Assembly: GCA_016874845.1 (NCBI GenBank)
Contig: VGSZ01000020.1
Coordinates: 1-35,763, forward strand
Source of the DNA: Deltaproteobacteria bacterium
Lineage (GTDB): Bacteria > Myxococcota > UBA727 > VGSZ01
Direction of reading: 5' to 3'
DNA: 35,763 nt
This document shows, piece by piece, positions 17,384 through 25,590 of the stretch. The first letter of the stretch is position 1; the number at the start of each line of letters is the position of its first letter. Below the pieces are notes generated by a model, which was not told the DNA's origin, ran no database searches, and saw only the letters and a list, made by a program, of their open reading frames with translations. The position numbers and the translations under genes were made by a program.

Positions 17384-19162
17384 TCAGTGTCGGGCGTCGC
17401 CGCGCACCTGGAACTCGAGCTTGTGCCGGTTCGCCGTCGCCGTCTCGACGACGAACAGCTCGAGGGTGCCGACCTCGGTGACGCGCGAGCGCAGCGTCGC
17501 CGGCACGAGCGCGCCGGGCTGCCCGGGCAGCGTCGCCTCGATGGGGTCGACCTCGACGAGGTCGTCGCCGGCGCGGGCGACGTCGACGACGGCGCCCACG
17601 GCGTCGCGCTCGCGCTTGCTGCTGGCGAAGAAGCGGAAGTGGGCCGGCTCGCCGACGACGAGGCCGAGCTCGCTGTCGATGGCGGCCTCGCTGCCCTCCT
17701 CCATGCCGCGCGGCGCGATGCAGACGGCGTCGACGCGGGGCGGCACGCCGGGCACCGCCAGCTCGCTGCGCTCGATGCCGACGTAGTACGCGCGGGCGGT
17801 GCCGCCCTTGATGCGCAGGCCCTTGTTCGACGCCCGGACGCGCGCGTACGCGGCGGCGCCGCGGGCGACGGCGAGGTCGAGGTCGGCGCCGGGCAGCACG
17901 CGCACCTGCTGGTCGTCGAGCCAGCCGTTCACGACGTCGACGATGCGCTGCTGGAGGGTGGGCGAGCGGGTGACGCCGCCGTTGAACAGCAGGGCCGCGG
18001 GCCGCTGCCCGCCGAGGAACGCCGCCAGGTGGCGCGTGATGGCAGCGTCGTGGGCGTAGGGCAGGCCAAGGGTCTGCAGGCCGGCGCGGCGGGCGGCGGC
18101 GGGGCGGGCAGCGGCGTCGACGACGGGGAAGAAGCCCTGCAGCACGGTCTCGTCGAGCTCGGCGCGCGACAGGCTGGCGGCGATCGAGCCGCCGATCAGC
18201 TTGCTGCCGCGCCCGGGGATGACGACGGTCTGCTCGGGCAGCCGGTCGTCCTCGAGCATCGCCTCCTTCGCCGCGCGGCACGAGTGCGTGAGCGCGCGCA
18301 GCTGCCAGTCGTCGATGGCGCGGCCGTCGGCCTCGAGGCGGGCGCGCACGCGGTAAGCAAGCGCGAGGTCCATGTTGTCGCCGCCGAGCAGGATGTGGTC
18401 GCCCACGGCCTTGCGCTCGAGGCTGAGGTTGCCCTGGCCGTCGTCCTTGACCTCGATCAGGCTGAAGTCGGTGGTGCCGCCGCCGATGTCGACGACCAGG
18501 ATCAGGTCGCCGGGCCGCACCTGCTTGCGCCACTCCTCACCGTGGGTCGCGATCCACGCGTACAGGGCCGCCTGCGGCTCCTCGAGCAGCACGACATCGG
18601 ATAGGCCCGCCTGCCGCGCCGCTTCTTCGGTGAGCTGGCGCGCCACGGCGTCGAAGCTCGCCGGCACCGTCAGCACCACGCGCTGCGCAGACAGCGGCGC
18701 GTCGGCGTGGGCGGCGTCCCAGGCTTCGCGCAGGTGCGTCAGCAGGCGCGTCTGCACCTCGACGGGCGACAGCTTCGGCACGTCGGAGTCGGCGGCGGCG
18801 CCAAACGGCAGCATCGCGGCGCGGCGGTCGACGCCGGGGTGGCAAAGCCACGACTTCGCCGACGCGATCACGCGGCCGGGCACGCTGGTGGCGCGGTCGC
18901 GGGCGAAGCCGCCGACGCAGAAGCCGCGCCTGTCGTCCCACGGCAGGGCCAGCGCGCCCTCGGGCAGCTCCGACGACGACGGCAGGTACAGGAACGACGG
19001 CAGCAGCGCGCGCGGCGCGTGCTCGTGGGCGGCGACGACCTGCGGCAGGGGCAGGGCGGCGGGGCTGGCCGCTTCGTCATCGAGGGCGACGAAGCCGAGC
19101 GCGGTGTTGGTGGTGCCGAGGTCGATGCCAAGGGCGAAGCGGGCGGTGGTGGATGTCGACAT
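17384..19162 (-). CDS. Hsp70-family ATPase partnered with a DUF2760 protein
   Basis: Cytoplasmic actin-fold ATPase of 592 residues. The Hsp70 nucleotide motifs are present: phosphate 1 GIDLGTTNTALGF, phosphate 2 LVVDIGGGTTDFSLI, and the adenosine motif LLFNGGVTRSP. The sequence diverges from DnaK after about residue 400, and the C-terminal region is a short beta-rich domain without the DnaK lid or EEVD-like tail. It is therefore not housekeeping DnaK; no dnaJ or grpE is near. It begins 4 bp after the DUF2760 stop, in the same operon. Hsp70-DUF2760 neighbourhoods recur in bacteria, from memory of the families, but the client is unknown. The start at 19162 places the first motif at residue 10 as expected. 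Confidence 0.93.
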   Translation of the reverse strand: MSTSTTARFALGIDLGTTNTALGFVALDDEAASPAALPLPQVVAAHEHAPRALLPSFLYLPSSSELPEGALALPWDDRRGFCVGGFARDRATSVPGRVIASAKSWLCHPGVDRRAAMLPFGAAADSDVPKLSPVEVQTRLLTHLREAWDAAHADAPLSAQRVVLTVPASFDAVARQLTEEAARQAGLSDVVLLEEPQAALYAWIATHGEEWRKQVRPGDLILVVDIGGGTTDFSLIEVKDDGQGNLSLERKAVGDHILLGGDNMDLALAYRVRARLEADGRAIDDWQLRALTHSCRAAKEAMLEDDRLPEQTVVIPGRGSKLIGGSIAASLSRAELDETVLQGFFPVVDAAARPAAARRAGLQTLGLPYAHDAAITRHLAAFLGGQRPAALLFNGGVTRSPTLQQRIVDVVNGWLDDQQVRVLPGADLDLAVARGAAAYARVRASNKGLRIKGGTARAYYVGIERSELAVPGVPPRVDAVCIAPRGMEEGSEAAIDSELGLVVGEPAHFRFFASSKRERDAVGAVVDVARAGDDLVEVDPIEATLPGQPGALVPATLRSRVTEVGTLELFVVETATANRHKLEFQVRGDARH

Positions 19163-19166
19163 GGCT

Positions 19167-19841
19167 TCAGCGGACCTCGACTTCGGCAGGGGCGATGACG
19201 CGGGCGTCGACGAACGCGGGGCGCTCGGGCAGCTTGACCTCGACGGCGCGCCAGCCGGCGTGGGCCAGCGTGCCCTTGTAGGGCGGCTCGCCCTTCACGT
19301 TTCCCGCCAGTCGCAGCGCGTGGGCGTCGAAGCCCTTGTCGACGACGATCACGGTGCCTTCGGGCTCGGTGTGCACGGGCTTCAGCACGACGTAGGTCGC
19401 CAGCGCCTTCTTGCAGCCCTGATGCACGAGGCGCACCGCGGCGCCGATCTCGGCGTCCTTCAGACCCGTCAGCTCCTCGCCAAGGAAGTCGAGGAGGCGT
19501 CCGTCGCGCTGCAGGATCGACAGCAGGTGCAGCGCGCCCTCTTCAGGTGGGCGGGTCTTCTCGACGACCTTCTCGACGACCTTCTCGACGGTCTTCTCGA
19601 CCACGCGCTCGACGATCTTTTCGACCTCGACGGGCTTCTCGACGACCTTCTCGACCACGCGCTCGACGATCTTTTCGACCTCGACGGGCTTCTCGACGAT
19701 CCTCTCGACGGGCGGCAGCGCGCGGGGCTCGGGCAGCAGCAGCTTGCGGGCCAGCACCGCGTCGAACAGCACGCGCAGCGCCAGCGCGAGCCGCGCGAAG
19801 AAGCCCGGGGCAGCGGGGTCGACGACGGTCGGATCGGTCAT
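19167..19841 (-). CDS. DUF2760 protein with VEK-repeat coiled coil
   Basis: A 224-residue cytoplasmic protein. The C-terminal 115 residues match what is known of DUF2760: LLSILQRDGRLLDFL, then GAAVRLVHQGCKKAL, GEPPYKGTLAHAGW and a terminal ARVIAPAEVEV. Between residues 50 and 100 lies a run of VEK, VEKI and VERVVEK units, a strongly charged heptad-like sequence likely to form a coiled coil. It precedes the Hsp70 gene by 4 bp. The likely role is as a dedicated partner or client adaptor of that Hsp70; this is inferred only from gene pairing. The ATG at 19841 is chosen because upstream codons have no protein-like composition. Confidence 0.85.
   Translation of the reverse strand: MTDPTVVDPAAPGFFARLALALRVLFDAVLARKLLLPEPRALPPVERIVEKPVEVEKIVERVVEKVVEKPVEVEKIVERVVEKTVEKVVEKVVEKTRPPEEGALHLLSILQRDGRLLDFLGEELTGLKDAEIGAAVRLVHQGCKKALATYVVLKPVHTEPEGTVIVVDKGFDAHALRLAGNVKGEPPYKGTLAHAGWRAVEVKLPERPAFVDARVIAPAEVEVR
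19595..19702 (-). repeat. 54-bp tandem duplication encoding the VEK coiled coil
   Basis: A 54-bp unit (18 residues) occurs twice, shown by the identical CCACGCGCTCGACGATCTTT at about 19601 and 19655. Shorter TCGACGACCTTC units extend the repetition from about 19558 to 19710. All lie in frame within the DUF2760 gene, so expansion lengthens the coiled coil in 18-residue steps. Confidence 0.88.
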
Positions 19842-19963
19842 GGGGGGCCCATGCCACAGCACCGCCGCGCTGCAATGCGGTCGGGCTGCAGGAAGGCGTC
19901 CCGCCGCGGGCCAGGGCCGCTGCCCCACGCGCCAGATCAGGCGATCGGCCGATAGTGGACTGC

Positions 19964-20863
19964 ATGTCGACCATCACCCGCCAGCAGTTCCTGCAGACCT
20001 TCCAAAATGGCATCGACCTGAACGGCAGCAACGCCGCGAGCCTCGATCCTACCGCGCTGTCGCGCCTGAAGGCGCTCGACACCAACGGCGACGGCATCAT
20101 CCGCGGAAGCAGCTCGCTGCAGCAGGCTTGGCGCATCCTCGACGGCTTCGATCGCAACGGCGACGCCGCCTCGGTCAGCAGCGCCGGCCGCGCGGGCAAC
20201 ATGGTCCAGAGCCTGAAGCCCGCCGGCCCGCGCGAGTCAGCTCCCGCCGGTGGCGTGACCCCGCAGAGCAACGTCTCGGTGTCCACGTCGGAGCGCATCG
20301 CCAAGGGCGCCGCCGACCGCGTCGCCGCCGACGGGCCGAACTACGCGTGGGACAAGGCGCCAACGTCGCCCTACCGCAACCTGACCAGCAACCGCGTGCC
20401 CGGCGAGTCGCGGCCGTCGTGGCTGAAGAACAACAACAAGTGCAACCAGTTCGTCGGTGACGCGCTGACCGCCGCGGGCGTGAAGATGCCGACCTTCAAG
20501 ATGCAAGACGGTAGCGAGCACTACATGAACGCCGAGAAGCTGCCGGCGCAATCGAAGTTCTTCGACCGGATCACCGACCCGCAGCAGATCCGCCCCGGCG
20601 ACGTCTTCGTCCTCGACTACCCCGGCCAGGGCGAGTCGACGGCGCACACCGAGGTGATCACCGGCTTCGACAAGGCCACTGGCAACATGAAGACGACGGG
20701 CGCCCACAGCGACGGCGCCTACGAGATGGACCGTGGCGCCTGGCTGAAGAGCTTCACCTACGACACCGCCCGAAAGTGCTGGACGAACTCGTCGGGTCAG
20801 GACCTGTACATCCTGCGTCCCAAGCAGCTCGCCGACGCCGCTCCGCGGCCGATCCGCGCCTGA
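19964..20863 (+). CDS. EF-hand-like protein with CHAP/NlpC-type cysteine amidase domain
   Basis: A 299-residue protein. Residues about 36-65 hold two calcium-loop-like motifs (DTNGDGIIRG and FDRNGDAASV). After a Ser/Pro linker, the C-terminal 155 residues look like a papain-fold peptidoglycan amidase: a Cys in NKCNQFVGDALTAAGV, the RPGDVFVLDYPG turn typical of NlpC/P60 and CHAP proteins, and a His in STAHTEVITGF. No signal peptide or membrane helix is visible, so it would need a dedicated secretion route or act in the cytoplasm. The next gene encodes an exported protein 4 bp downstream. The pairing resembles amidase effectors with periplasmic immunity proteins, but no secretion genes are in the window. 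The amidase fold is well supported; its cut site is not known. Confidence 0.8.
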   Translation: MSTITRQQFLQTFQNGIDLNGSNAASLDPTALSRLKALDTNGDGIIRGSSSLQQAWRILDGFDRNGDAASVSSAGRAGNMVQSLKPAGPRESAPAGGVTPQSNVSVSTSERIAKGAADRVAADGPNYAWDKAPTSPYRNLTSNRVPGESRPSWLKNNNKCNQFVGDALTAAGVKMPTFKMQDGSEHYMNAEKLPAQSKFFDRITDPQQIRPGDVFVLDYPGQGESTAHTEVITGFDKATGNMKTTGAHSDGAYEMDRGAWLKSFTYDTARKCWTNSSGQDLYILRPKQLADAAPRPIRA

Positions 20864-20867
20864 ACGG

Positions 20868-21482
20868 ATGGCGACGACCACGACGCCGCCGACGACGATG
20901 GGACGCCAGGCCGTCTGGGGATTCATGCGTGCGGCGCTCGTGGGCGCCGCCTTCTTCGTCGTGCGCGGCGCCGGCGCTGGCGAGCAGCTGTCCACCGCCG
21001 ACCTGGAGAAGGCGAGCGAGGCCATCGTGGTCGTCGACAACACCCTCGACCGCAAGGGGCGGGTGACGTCGTGGCTGAAGGGCGACGCCGGGCAGGCTGG
21101 GCGCCTTGGCGAGCTTGGCGGCGTCTGCCTCCCCGACCGCGCCATCCTCGACGGCTGGCTGCAGCGGCACGCGAGCCACCCCGGGCGTGACACCTGGAAG
21201 AAGACGCTGGCCGCCGGGCACGTCGAGCAGGTGGTGTTTCTGCGCGTCCGCGACGGCGCGTTGGTGCCGACCTGCGAGACCGAAGTGATGCTCGGACGGT
21301 CGTTTGCGCTGCACCCCGACCATGCCGCGTTCCGCGCCGAGCTCGACGCGCTGCTCGCGCCACCGGCCGCACCGCTGGCTTCGCCGGCGCCGGCTGCTCC
21401 GGCGCCCACGGCGACGGAGACCGCGCCCACGGGGACGGCGCCCGCCGCGCCAGCGCCCGTGAGGTCGTCCGGCTGCCTGTGA
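20868..21482 (+). CDS. Small exported protein downstream of the amidase-like gene
   Basis: A 204-residue protein of no family I can name. A hydrophobic segment (FMRAALVGAAFFVVRGAGAG, about residues 19-38) looks like a signal peptide; internal ATG codons at 20898 and 20925 would give a more standard leader. The mature part has two spaced cysteines (GGVCLPDRA and VPTCETEVM) that could form a disulfide, and a Pro/Ala/Thr tail of about 35 residues ending SSGCL. It follows the amidase-like gene by 4 bp, so the two are almost certainly co-transcribed. An immunity or inhibitor role toward that enzyme is a hypothesis only. A generic exported protein is equally possible. Confidence 0.7.
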   Translation: MATTTTPPTTMGRQAVWGFMRAALVGAAFFVVRGAGAGEQLSTADLEKASEAIVVVDNTLDRKGRVTSWLKGDAGQAGRLGELGGVCLPDRAILDGWLQRHASHPGRDTWKKTLAAGHVEQVVFLRVRDGALVPTCETEVMLGRSFALHPDHAAFRAELDALLAPPAAPLASPAPAAPAPTATETAPTGTAPAAPAPVRSSGCL

Positions 21483-21512
21483 ACGCCTACGGAGTCGTGG
21501 TACGCGACCGCC

Positions 21513-22049
21513 ATGAAGATCGAAGCCGACGCTCGCATTGCCTTTCCCCGTGACGTGGCGTTCCGCGCCTACCGCGACGAGCTGCCCGCGCTGGTTCCGC
21601 ACCTGCCGAACGTGAACGCCATCGAGGTCAAGGAGACCGAGGCAGCGCCCGGCGGCGTCGCCGCGCGCACGCGCAAGCTGAACGTCTGGCGCGCCAAGGC
21701 CGATGTGCCGACGGTGGCGCAGGCGATCATCAAGCCCGAGATGCTCGCCTGGGACGACAAGGCCCTGTGGGACGAGGCCGACTGGACCTGCGAATGGCAG
21801 ACCGTCCCGCACTTCTTCACCGACCGCATCAAGTGCGGCGGCAAGAACCGCTTCGTCGTCGACGGCGACCACTGCGTCCTGCAGATCCGCGGCGACCTCG
21901 AGGTCGACGTCAAGGGCCTGCCCGGCGTGCCCAGGCTGCTGGCCGGCACCGTCGGCGCTGGCATCGAGAAATTCGTCGTCGCGCTGCTGACGCCGAACCT
22001 GACGTCGGTCAGCAAGGGGCTCGAGGCCTACCTGCGCGGCAAGAAGTAG
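21513..22049 (+). CDS. SRPBCC-superfamily (START-like) lipid- or ligand-binding protein
   Basis: A 178-residue cytoplasmic protein. The opening MKIEADARIAFPRDVAFRAY, the middle WTCEWQTVPHFFTDRIKCGG, and the C-terminal helix running VGAGIEKFVVALLTPNLTSV are typical of SRPBCC helix-grip folds, which hold hydrophobic ligands. No catalytic residue can be named. It lies 30 bp after the exported-protein gene on the same strand and may belong to the same transcript. The 141 bp to the next gene show no clear terminator. The fold call rests on general pattern, not on a diagnostic motif. Confidence 0.72.
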   Translation: MKIEADARIAFPRDVAFRAYRDELPALVPHLPNVNAIEVKETEAAPGGVAARTRKLNVWRAKADVPTVAQAIIKPEMLAWDDKALWDEADWTCEWQTVPHFFTDRIKCGGKNRFVVDGDHCVLQIRGDLEVDVKGLPGVPRLLAGTVGAGIEKFVVALLTPNLTSVSKGLEAYLRGKK

Positions 22050-22190
22050 TAGCTGTCGCTGCGTCACGGGCGCCGCGGCTTGCGTGCGCTTTCGCCCGTG
22101 CGGCGGAAGCGCACGGCGCGTTTTCCCGCTCGGCATTGACGTCGTCGACAACGACCCTCGATGGTCGACCTGCCCCTCGCAGGAGCGCCC

Positions 22191-23587
22191 ATGGACGCAT
22201 CGTCGCCTCGCAAAAGTCCGCCGCCCGCGTGTCGCCCCAGGACGCTGTCGCCTTGATCCGCAGCGGCCAGCGCGTGTTCGTCCACGGCGGCGCCGCGCCC
22301 CCCGGCGTGCTGCTAAACGCGCTCGTGAACGACACCGCCCGCCTGCGCGACGTCGAGCTGGTGCACCTGCACACGGCGGGCAAGGCCCGCTACGCCGACG
22401 CCGAATTCGCCGCCCACTTTCGCGTCGTGAACCTCTTCGTCGGCGAGAGCGTGCGCAAGCACCTCGACCGCGACCGCGTCGACCACCTGCCGTGCTTCCT
22501 GTCCGAGCTCCCGATGCTGGTCCGCAACAAGCTTCGACCATTGGACGTCGCCCTCATCTCGGTGTCGCCGCCCGACAAGCATGGCAACTGCACGCTCGGC
22601 ACCTCGGTTGACGTCGCCCTGGCCGCCGTCGACTCCGCCGCCGTCGACTCCGCCGCCGTCGTGATTGCCCAGGTCAACAAGCAGATGCCGCGCGTGCCCG
22701 GCGACGGCGTCGTGCACCTGAGCGAGGTCGACGCCTTCGTCGACGTCGACGTGCCGCTGCCGGAGTCACCGCCCACGCCCGCCACTCCCAGAGAGGGCGC
22801 CGTGGGCAGAAACGTCGCGCGCCTGATCGAGGACGGCGCCACGCTGCAGATGGGCATCGGCACCATCCCCGACGCCGTCTGCCGCGCGCTGCACGGGCAC
22901 CGGCACCTCGGCATCCCCACCGAGGTGTGGTCCGACGGCGCGCTCGATCTGATCCTGTCGGGCGCCGTCGACAATTCGCAAAAGAAGATCCACCGCGGCC
23001 GCACCGTCAGCGGCGTCGTCACCGGCACCCGGCGCCTGTTCGACTGCATCGACGACAACCCCGACGTGCTGCGGCTCGACATCACCGATGTGAACAACCC
23101 CACCGTCATCGCGCGCAACCCGCGCGTGTGCGCCATCAACAGCGCCGTCGAGCTCGACCTGACCGGTCAGGTGTGCGCCGACTCCGTCGGGCCGCGGGTC
23201 ATCTCGGGCGTGGGCGGGCAGATGGATCTTCTGCGCGGCGCGGCGCTGTCCGAGGGCGGCAAGCCCATCCTCGCCATCACGAGCCGCACGAGGAGCGGCA
23301 GGTCGCGCCTGGTGCCGCAGCTGACGACGGGGGTCGGCGTCGTCACCACCCGCGCCCACGTGCACTACGTCGTCACCGAGCACGGCGCCGCTGACTTGTT
23401 CGGCAAGACGCTCGGCGCGCGCGCGGCCGCGCTCATTCGCGTGGCGCACCCCGACGATCGCGAGGCGCTGGCCAAGGCGTGGCACGACGGCGCCGCGTCG
23501 ATCGGTGGACGGCGGCGGTCAAGCGCATGGCGGCACCGCGGGCTCGTCGGCGATGACGGCGCCGCGGGAGGCCGCTACGTTCGAGGC
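22191..23587 (+). CDS. Acetyl-CoA hydrolase/CoA-transferase (apparent 1-base frame break near start)
   Basis: Transfers CoA between acyl groups or hydrolyses acyl-CoA, related to 4-hydroxybutyrate CoA-transferase. Conserved parts are visible: SGQRVFVHGGAA near the N-terminus, SPPDKHGNCTLGTSVD, LQMGIGTIPDAV, TEVWSDG with the Glu expected to form the CoA thioester, SGVGGQMDLLRGA, and HYVVTEHGAADLFGKTL. The best start is ATG 22191, five bases after AGGAG, but it is out of frame with the body. Adding one A to the AAAA at about 22210 gives MDASSPRKKSAARVSP and a continuous gene. Without the correction the first in-frame start is GTG 22229. The C-terminus runs without a stop into the methyltransferase frame; the family normally ends near 23480-23560. 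Confidence 0.85.
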
Positions 23588-24421
23588 GTGCCGCGCATTC
23601 ACGCTCCCGAGCTCGAGGACCAGCCCTGGTGCCCGGTGGTCGTGCGCGACGGCCTGACGGCGTTCCTGCACACCGCCGCCGAGACGCTCCGCGTCTATGA
23701 CGCCGTCACGCCGACGCTGCGCGACGTCGTCGCGCGCCACGGGGCACCGCGGCTCATCGACCTGTGCAGCGGCGGCGGCGGCCCGGTGCTGCGGCTGCAG
23801 CGCGCGCTGCGCGACGACGGCGTCGGTGTCGACGTCGTGTTGACCGACCTGTACCCGAACCACGGCGCCTTCGACGCCGCCGGCGCGCGCGGGCAGGGCA
23901 CCGTCACCGCGGTGCTGCACCCCGTCGACGCCACCGACGTGCCCGACGGCCTCGTCGGCGTGCGGACGATGTTCAACGCGCTGCACCACCTGCGCCCCAA
24001 CGCCGCGCGCCGCGTGCTCGCCGACGCCGCCCGCAAGCGTCAGCCGCTGGTCGTCGTCGAGGTCGTCGATCGCCGGCCGTCGACGTTCGCCTTCCTGTGT
24101 GGGACCCCGCTGGCCGCTCTGCTGCTCGCGCCGCTGCAGCGGCCTTTGTCGCCGGCGCGGCTCGCGCTGACGTGGGGCGTGCCGGTCATCCCCGCGGCCG
24201 TGTGGTGGGACGGGATGATGAGCTGCTTGCGCGCCTACGGCGACGACGAGCTCGCGGCGCTGACCGCCGGGCTCGATGACGACGACTACGGCTTCGTCGT
24301 GCAGCGCGCGGCGGTGCCGTTCACGCCGCTGCGGCTCACCATCCTCGTGGGCGAGCCGCGCGCGGCGCGCGAGGAGCGCGCCGGAGTCCCGGCGGCCGGT
24401 CACGCGGCACGCTCACCGTGA
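23588..24421 (+). CDS. Class I SAM-dependent methyltransferase-like protein
   Basis: About 277 residues from an in-frame GTG at 23588. The SAM-binding motif I is LIDLCSGGGGPVLRLQ, followed by VDVVLTDLYPN and a motif near RTMFNALHHL. The N-terminal IHAPELEDQPWCPVVVRDG and the C-terminal hydrophobic stretch (FLCGTPLAALLLAPL) match a family of stand-alone, probably lipid- or small-molecule-directed methyltransferases that I recall from other bacteria; the substrate is unknown. The same frame is open from the CoA-transferase upstream, so it could be a fusion of about 740 residues in total. A clear ribosome binding site for the GTG is lacking: GGGAGG lies about 16 bases upstream. Confidence 0.75.
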   Translation: MPRIHAPELEDQPWCPVVVRDGLTAFLHTAAETLRVYDAVTPTLRDVVARHGAPRLIDLCSGGGGPVLRLQRALRDDGVGVDVVLTDLYPNHGAFDAAGARGQGTVTAVLHPVDATDVPDGLVGVRTMFNALHHLRPNAARRVLADAARKRQPLVVVEVVDRRPSTFAFLCGTPLAALLLAPLQRPLSPARLALTWGVPVIPAAVWWDGMMSCLRAYGDDELAALTAGLDDDDYGFVVQRAAVPFTPLRLTILVGEPRAAREERAGVPAAGHAARSP

Positions 24422-24556
24422 GGGCCATCCGCCGGTCGCCCGGGCGTCGGGTGATGATCGTAGAAGTGAGGAGTCGCGCTTTCTACTGCTGATGAATCGT
24501 GTCACCCCTCTCCGCGGAGAGCGCCCGGGCACCGGCGCCTCCGGAGGTGAGCGGAC

Positions 24557-25554
24557 ATGCGGCGCGGCAGAGCAACATCGACCCACCCGTGGGCCTGCGT
24601 CGCCGTCTTCTTCGTCGGCGGAGCCGGGTGCGTCGATGTGCCGTCGGAGTCACCGTCGTCGCCCGACGAGTCGTCGGCGGCGTGCCCGTCTACAACGGCG
24701 CCAAGACCAACCGGAACGTCGGCGCCTTCGCGGGCATGACCGACGTGCAGGGCATCGACTTCTACGCCGCTGCCTGCGCCCCGCACATCACGCCGTGGGG
24801 TACGAGCCCGCCGCTGCGCGCGCCCTACGACTACCTGCGCAACACTCGCGACAACCACGCGCCCTGGCCGACGTGGATGTACGCGCAGGGCCTGTTCGAC
24901 GAATGGAACAAGAGCACCCTCCTCGGCGAGCGCGTCTTCCAGCCCGACCCGCAGGAGCTCCTCGTGCAGGCCATGATGGTCGTCGCCGCCGGCGGCCGTG
25001 GCCTGATGTGGTTCCAGACCGACGCCGAGGAGGCCGCGCGCGCGCCCGCTCGCTGGCAGGCCATCGCCGCTGCAAACCACGCCATCCGCGGCATCCGGCG
25101 CCTGCTGGTCACCGCCGACGTCACCGGCCTCGCCGCCGCCAGCGCCGGCGCCGACCGCGTGCTGGTCGAGGCGCTGCGCAGCCCGCGCGCCCTGGTCGTG
25201 CCGGTCATCAACCTGTTCGCCGCGTCCACCGTCACCGACGCCGCCTGCGCCGCCGCCCAGGGCACGGGCTTGATCCCGCCGCCCCACTGGGTCCTCGGCT
25301 CGCAAGCGACCGACGTGGTCGTGCGCGTGCCCGACGACCTGCGCGTCGCGTCGTCGCGCGCGGTGTTCGCCGTCGAGGCGGGGGGCACGGTGGACGCCGC
25401 CGCCGTCGCCGACGATGTCGTCGTCGACCACGCGGCGCGCACCGTCACGCTGCGCGGCGTCGGCCTCGACAACGACGCCCCGGTGCGCCTGTTCGTGCTG
25501 GCCGCCGACGAAGACACCCGCGCCGCCGTCGACGCCGACGTCGTCGGCCGCTGA
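24557..25554 (+). pseudogene. Remnant of a secreted sugar-hydrolase-like lipoprotein, core missing
   Basis: The start is excellent: ATG 24557 with GGAGGTGA upstream, encoding a lipoprotein leader (ACVAVFFVGGAGC) and a Ser/Pro linker. That frame ends after 60 residues. The body lies in another frame from about 24690 to the TGA at 25554, opening PVYNGAKTNRNVGAFAGMTD and containing DFYAAACAPHITPWG, PTWMYAQGLFDEWN and GGRGLMWFQTDA. These resemble the C-terminal half of TIM-barrel, glycosidase-like proteins, followed by a beta domain. Roughly 200 residues expected between linker and this half are absent, so a one-base repair would not restore it. Either a real internal deletion with frameshift or an assembly collapse. 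Enzyme family assignment is tentative. Confidence 0.6.
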
Positions 25555-25590
25555 CGCGCTGGCGCCGCGGGCTGCGCTACGCTCGACTTC

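Noticed and set aside
14853-18533. Minus-strand frame of over 1,200 codons across the NHL lipoprotein
   Set aside because: Arg/Gly/Ala-rich without motifs; the opposite strand carries recognised NHL blades and a lipobox.
22136-22165. TTGACG as a -35 box for the CoA-transferase gene
   Set aside because: No acceptable -10 element lies 16-18 bases downstream.
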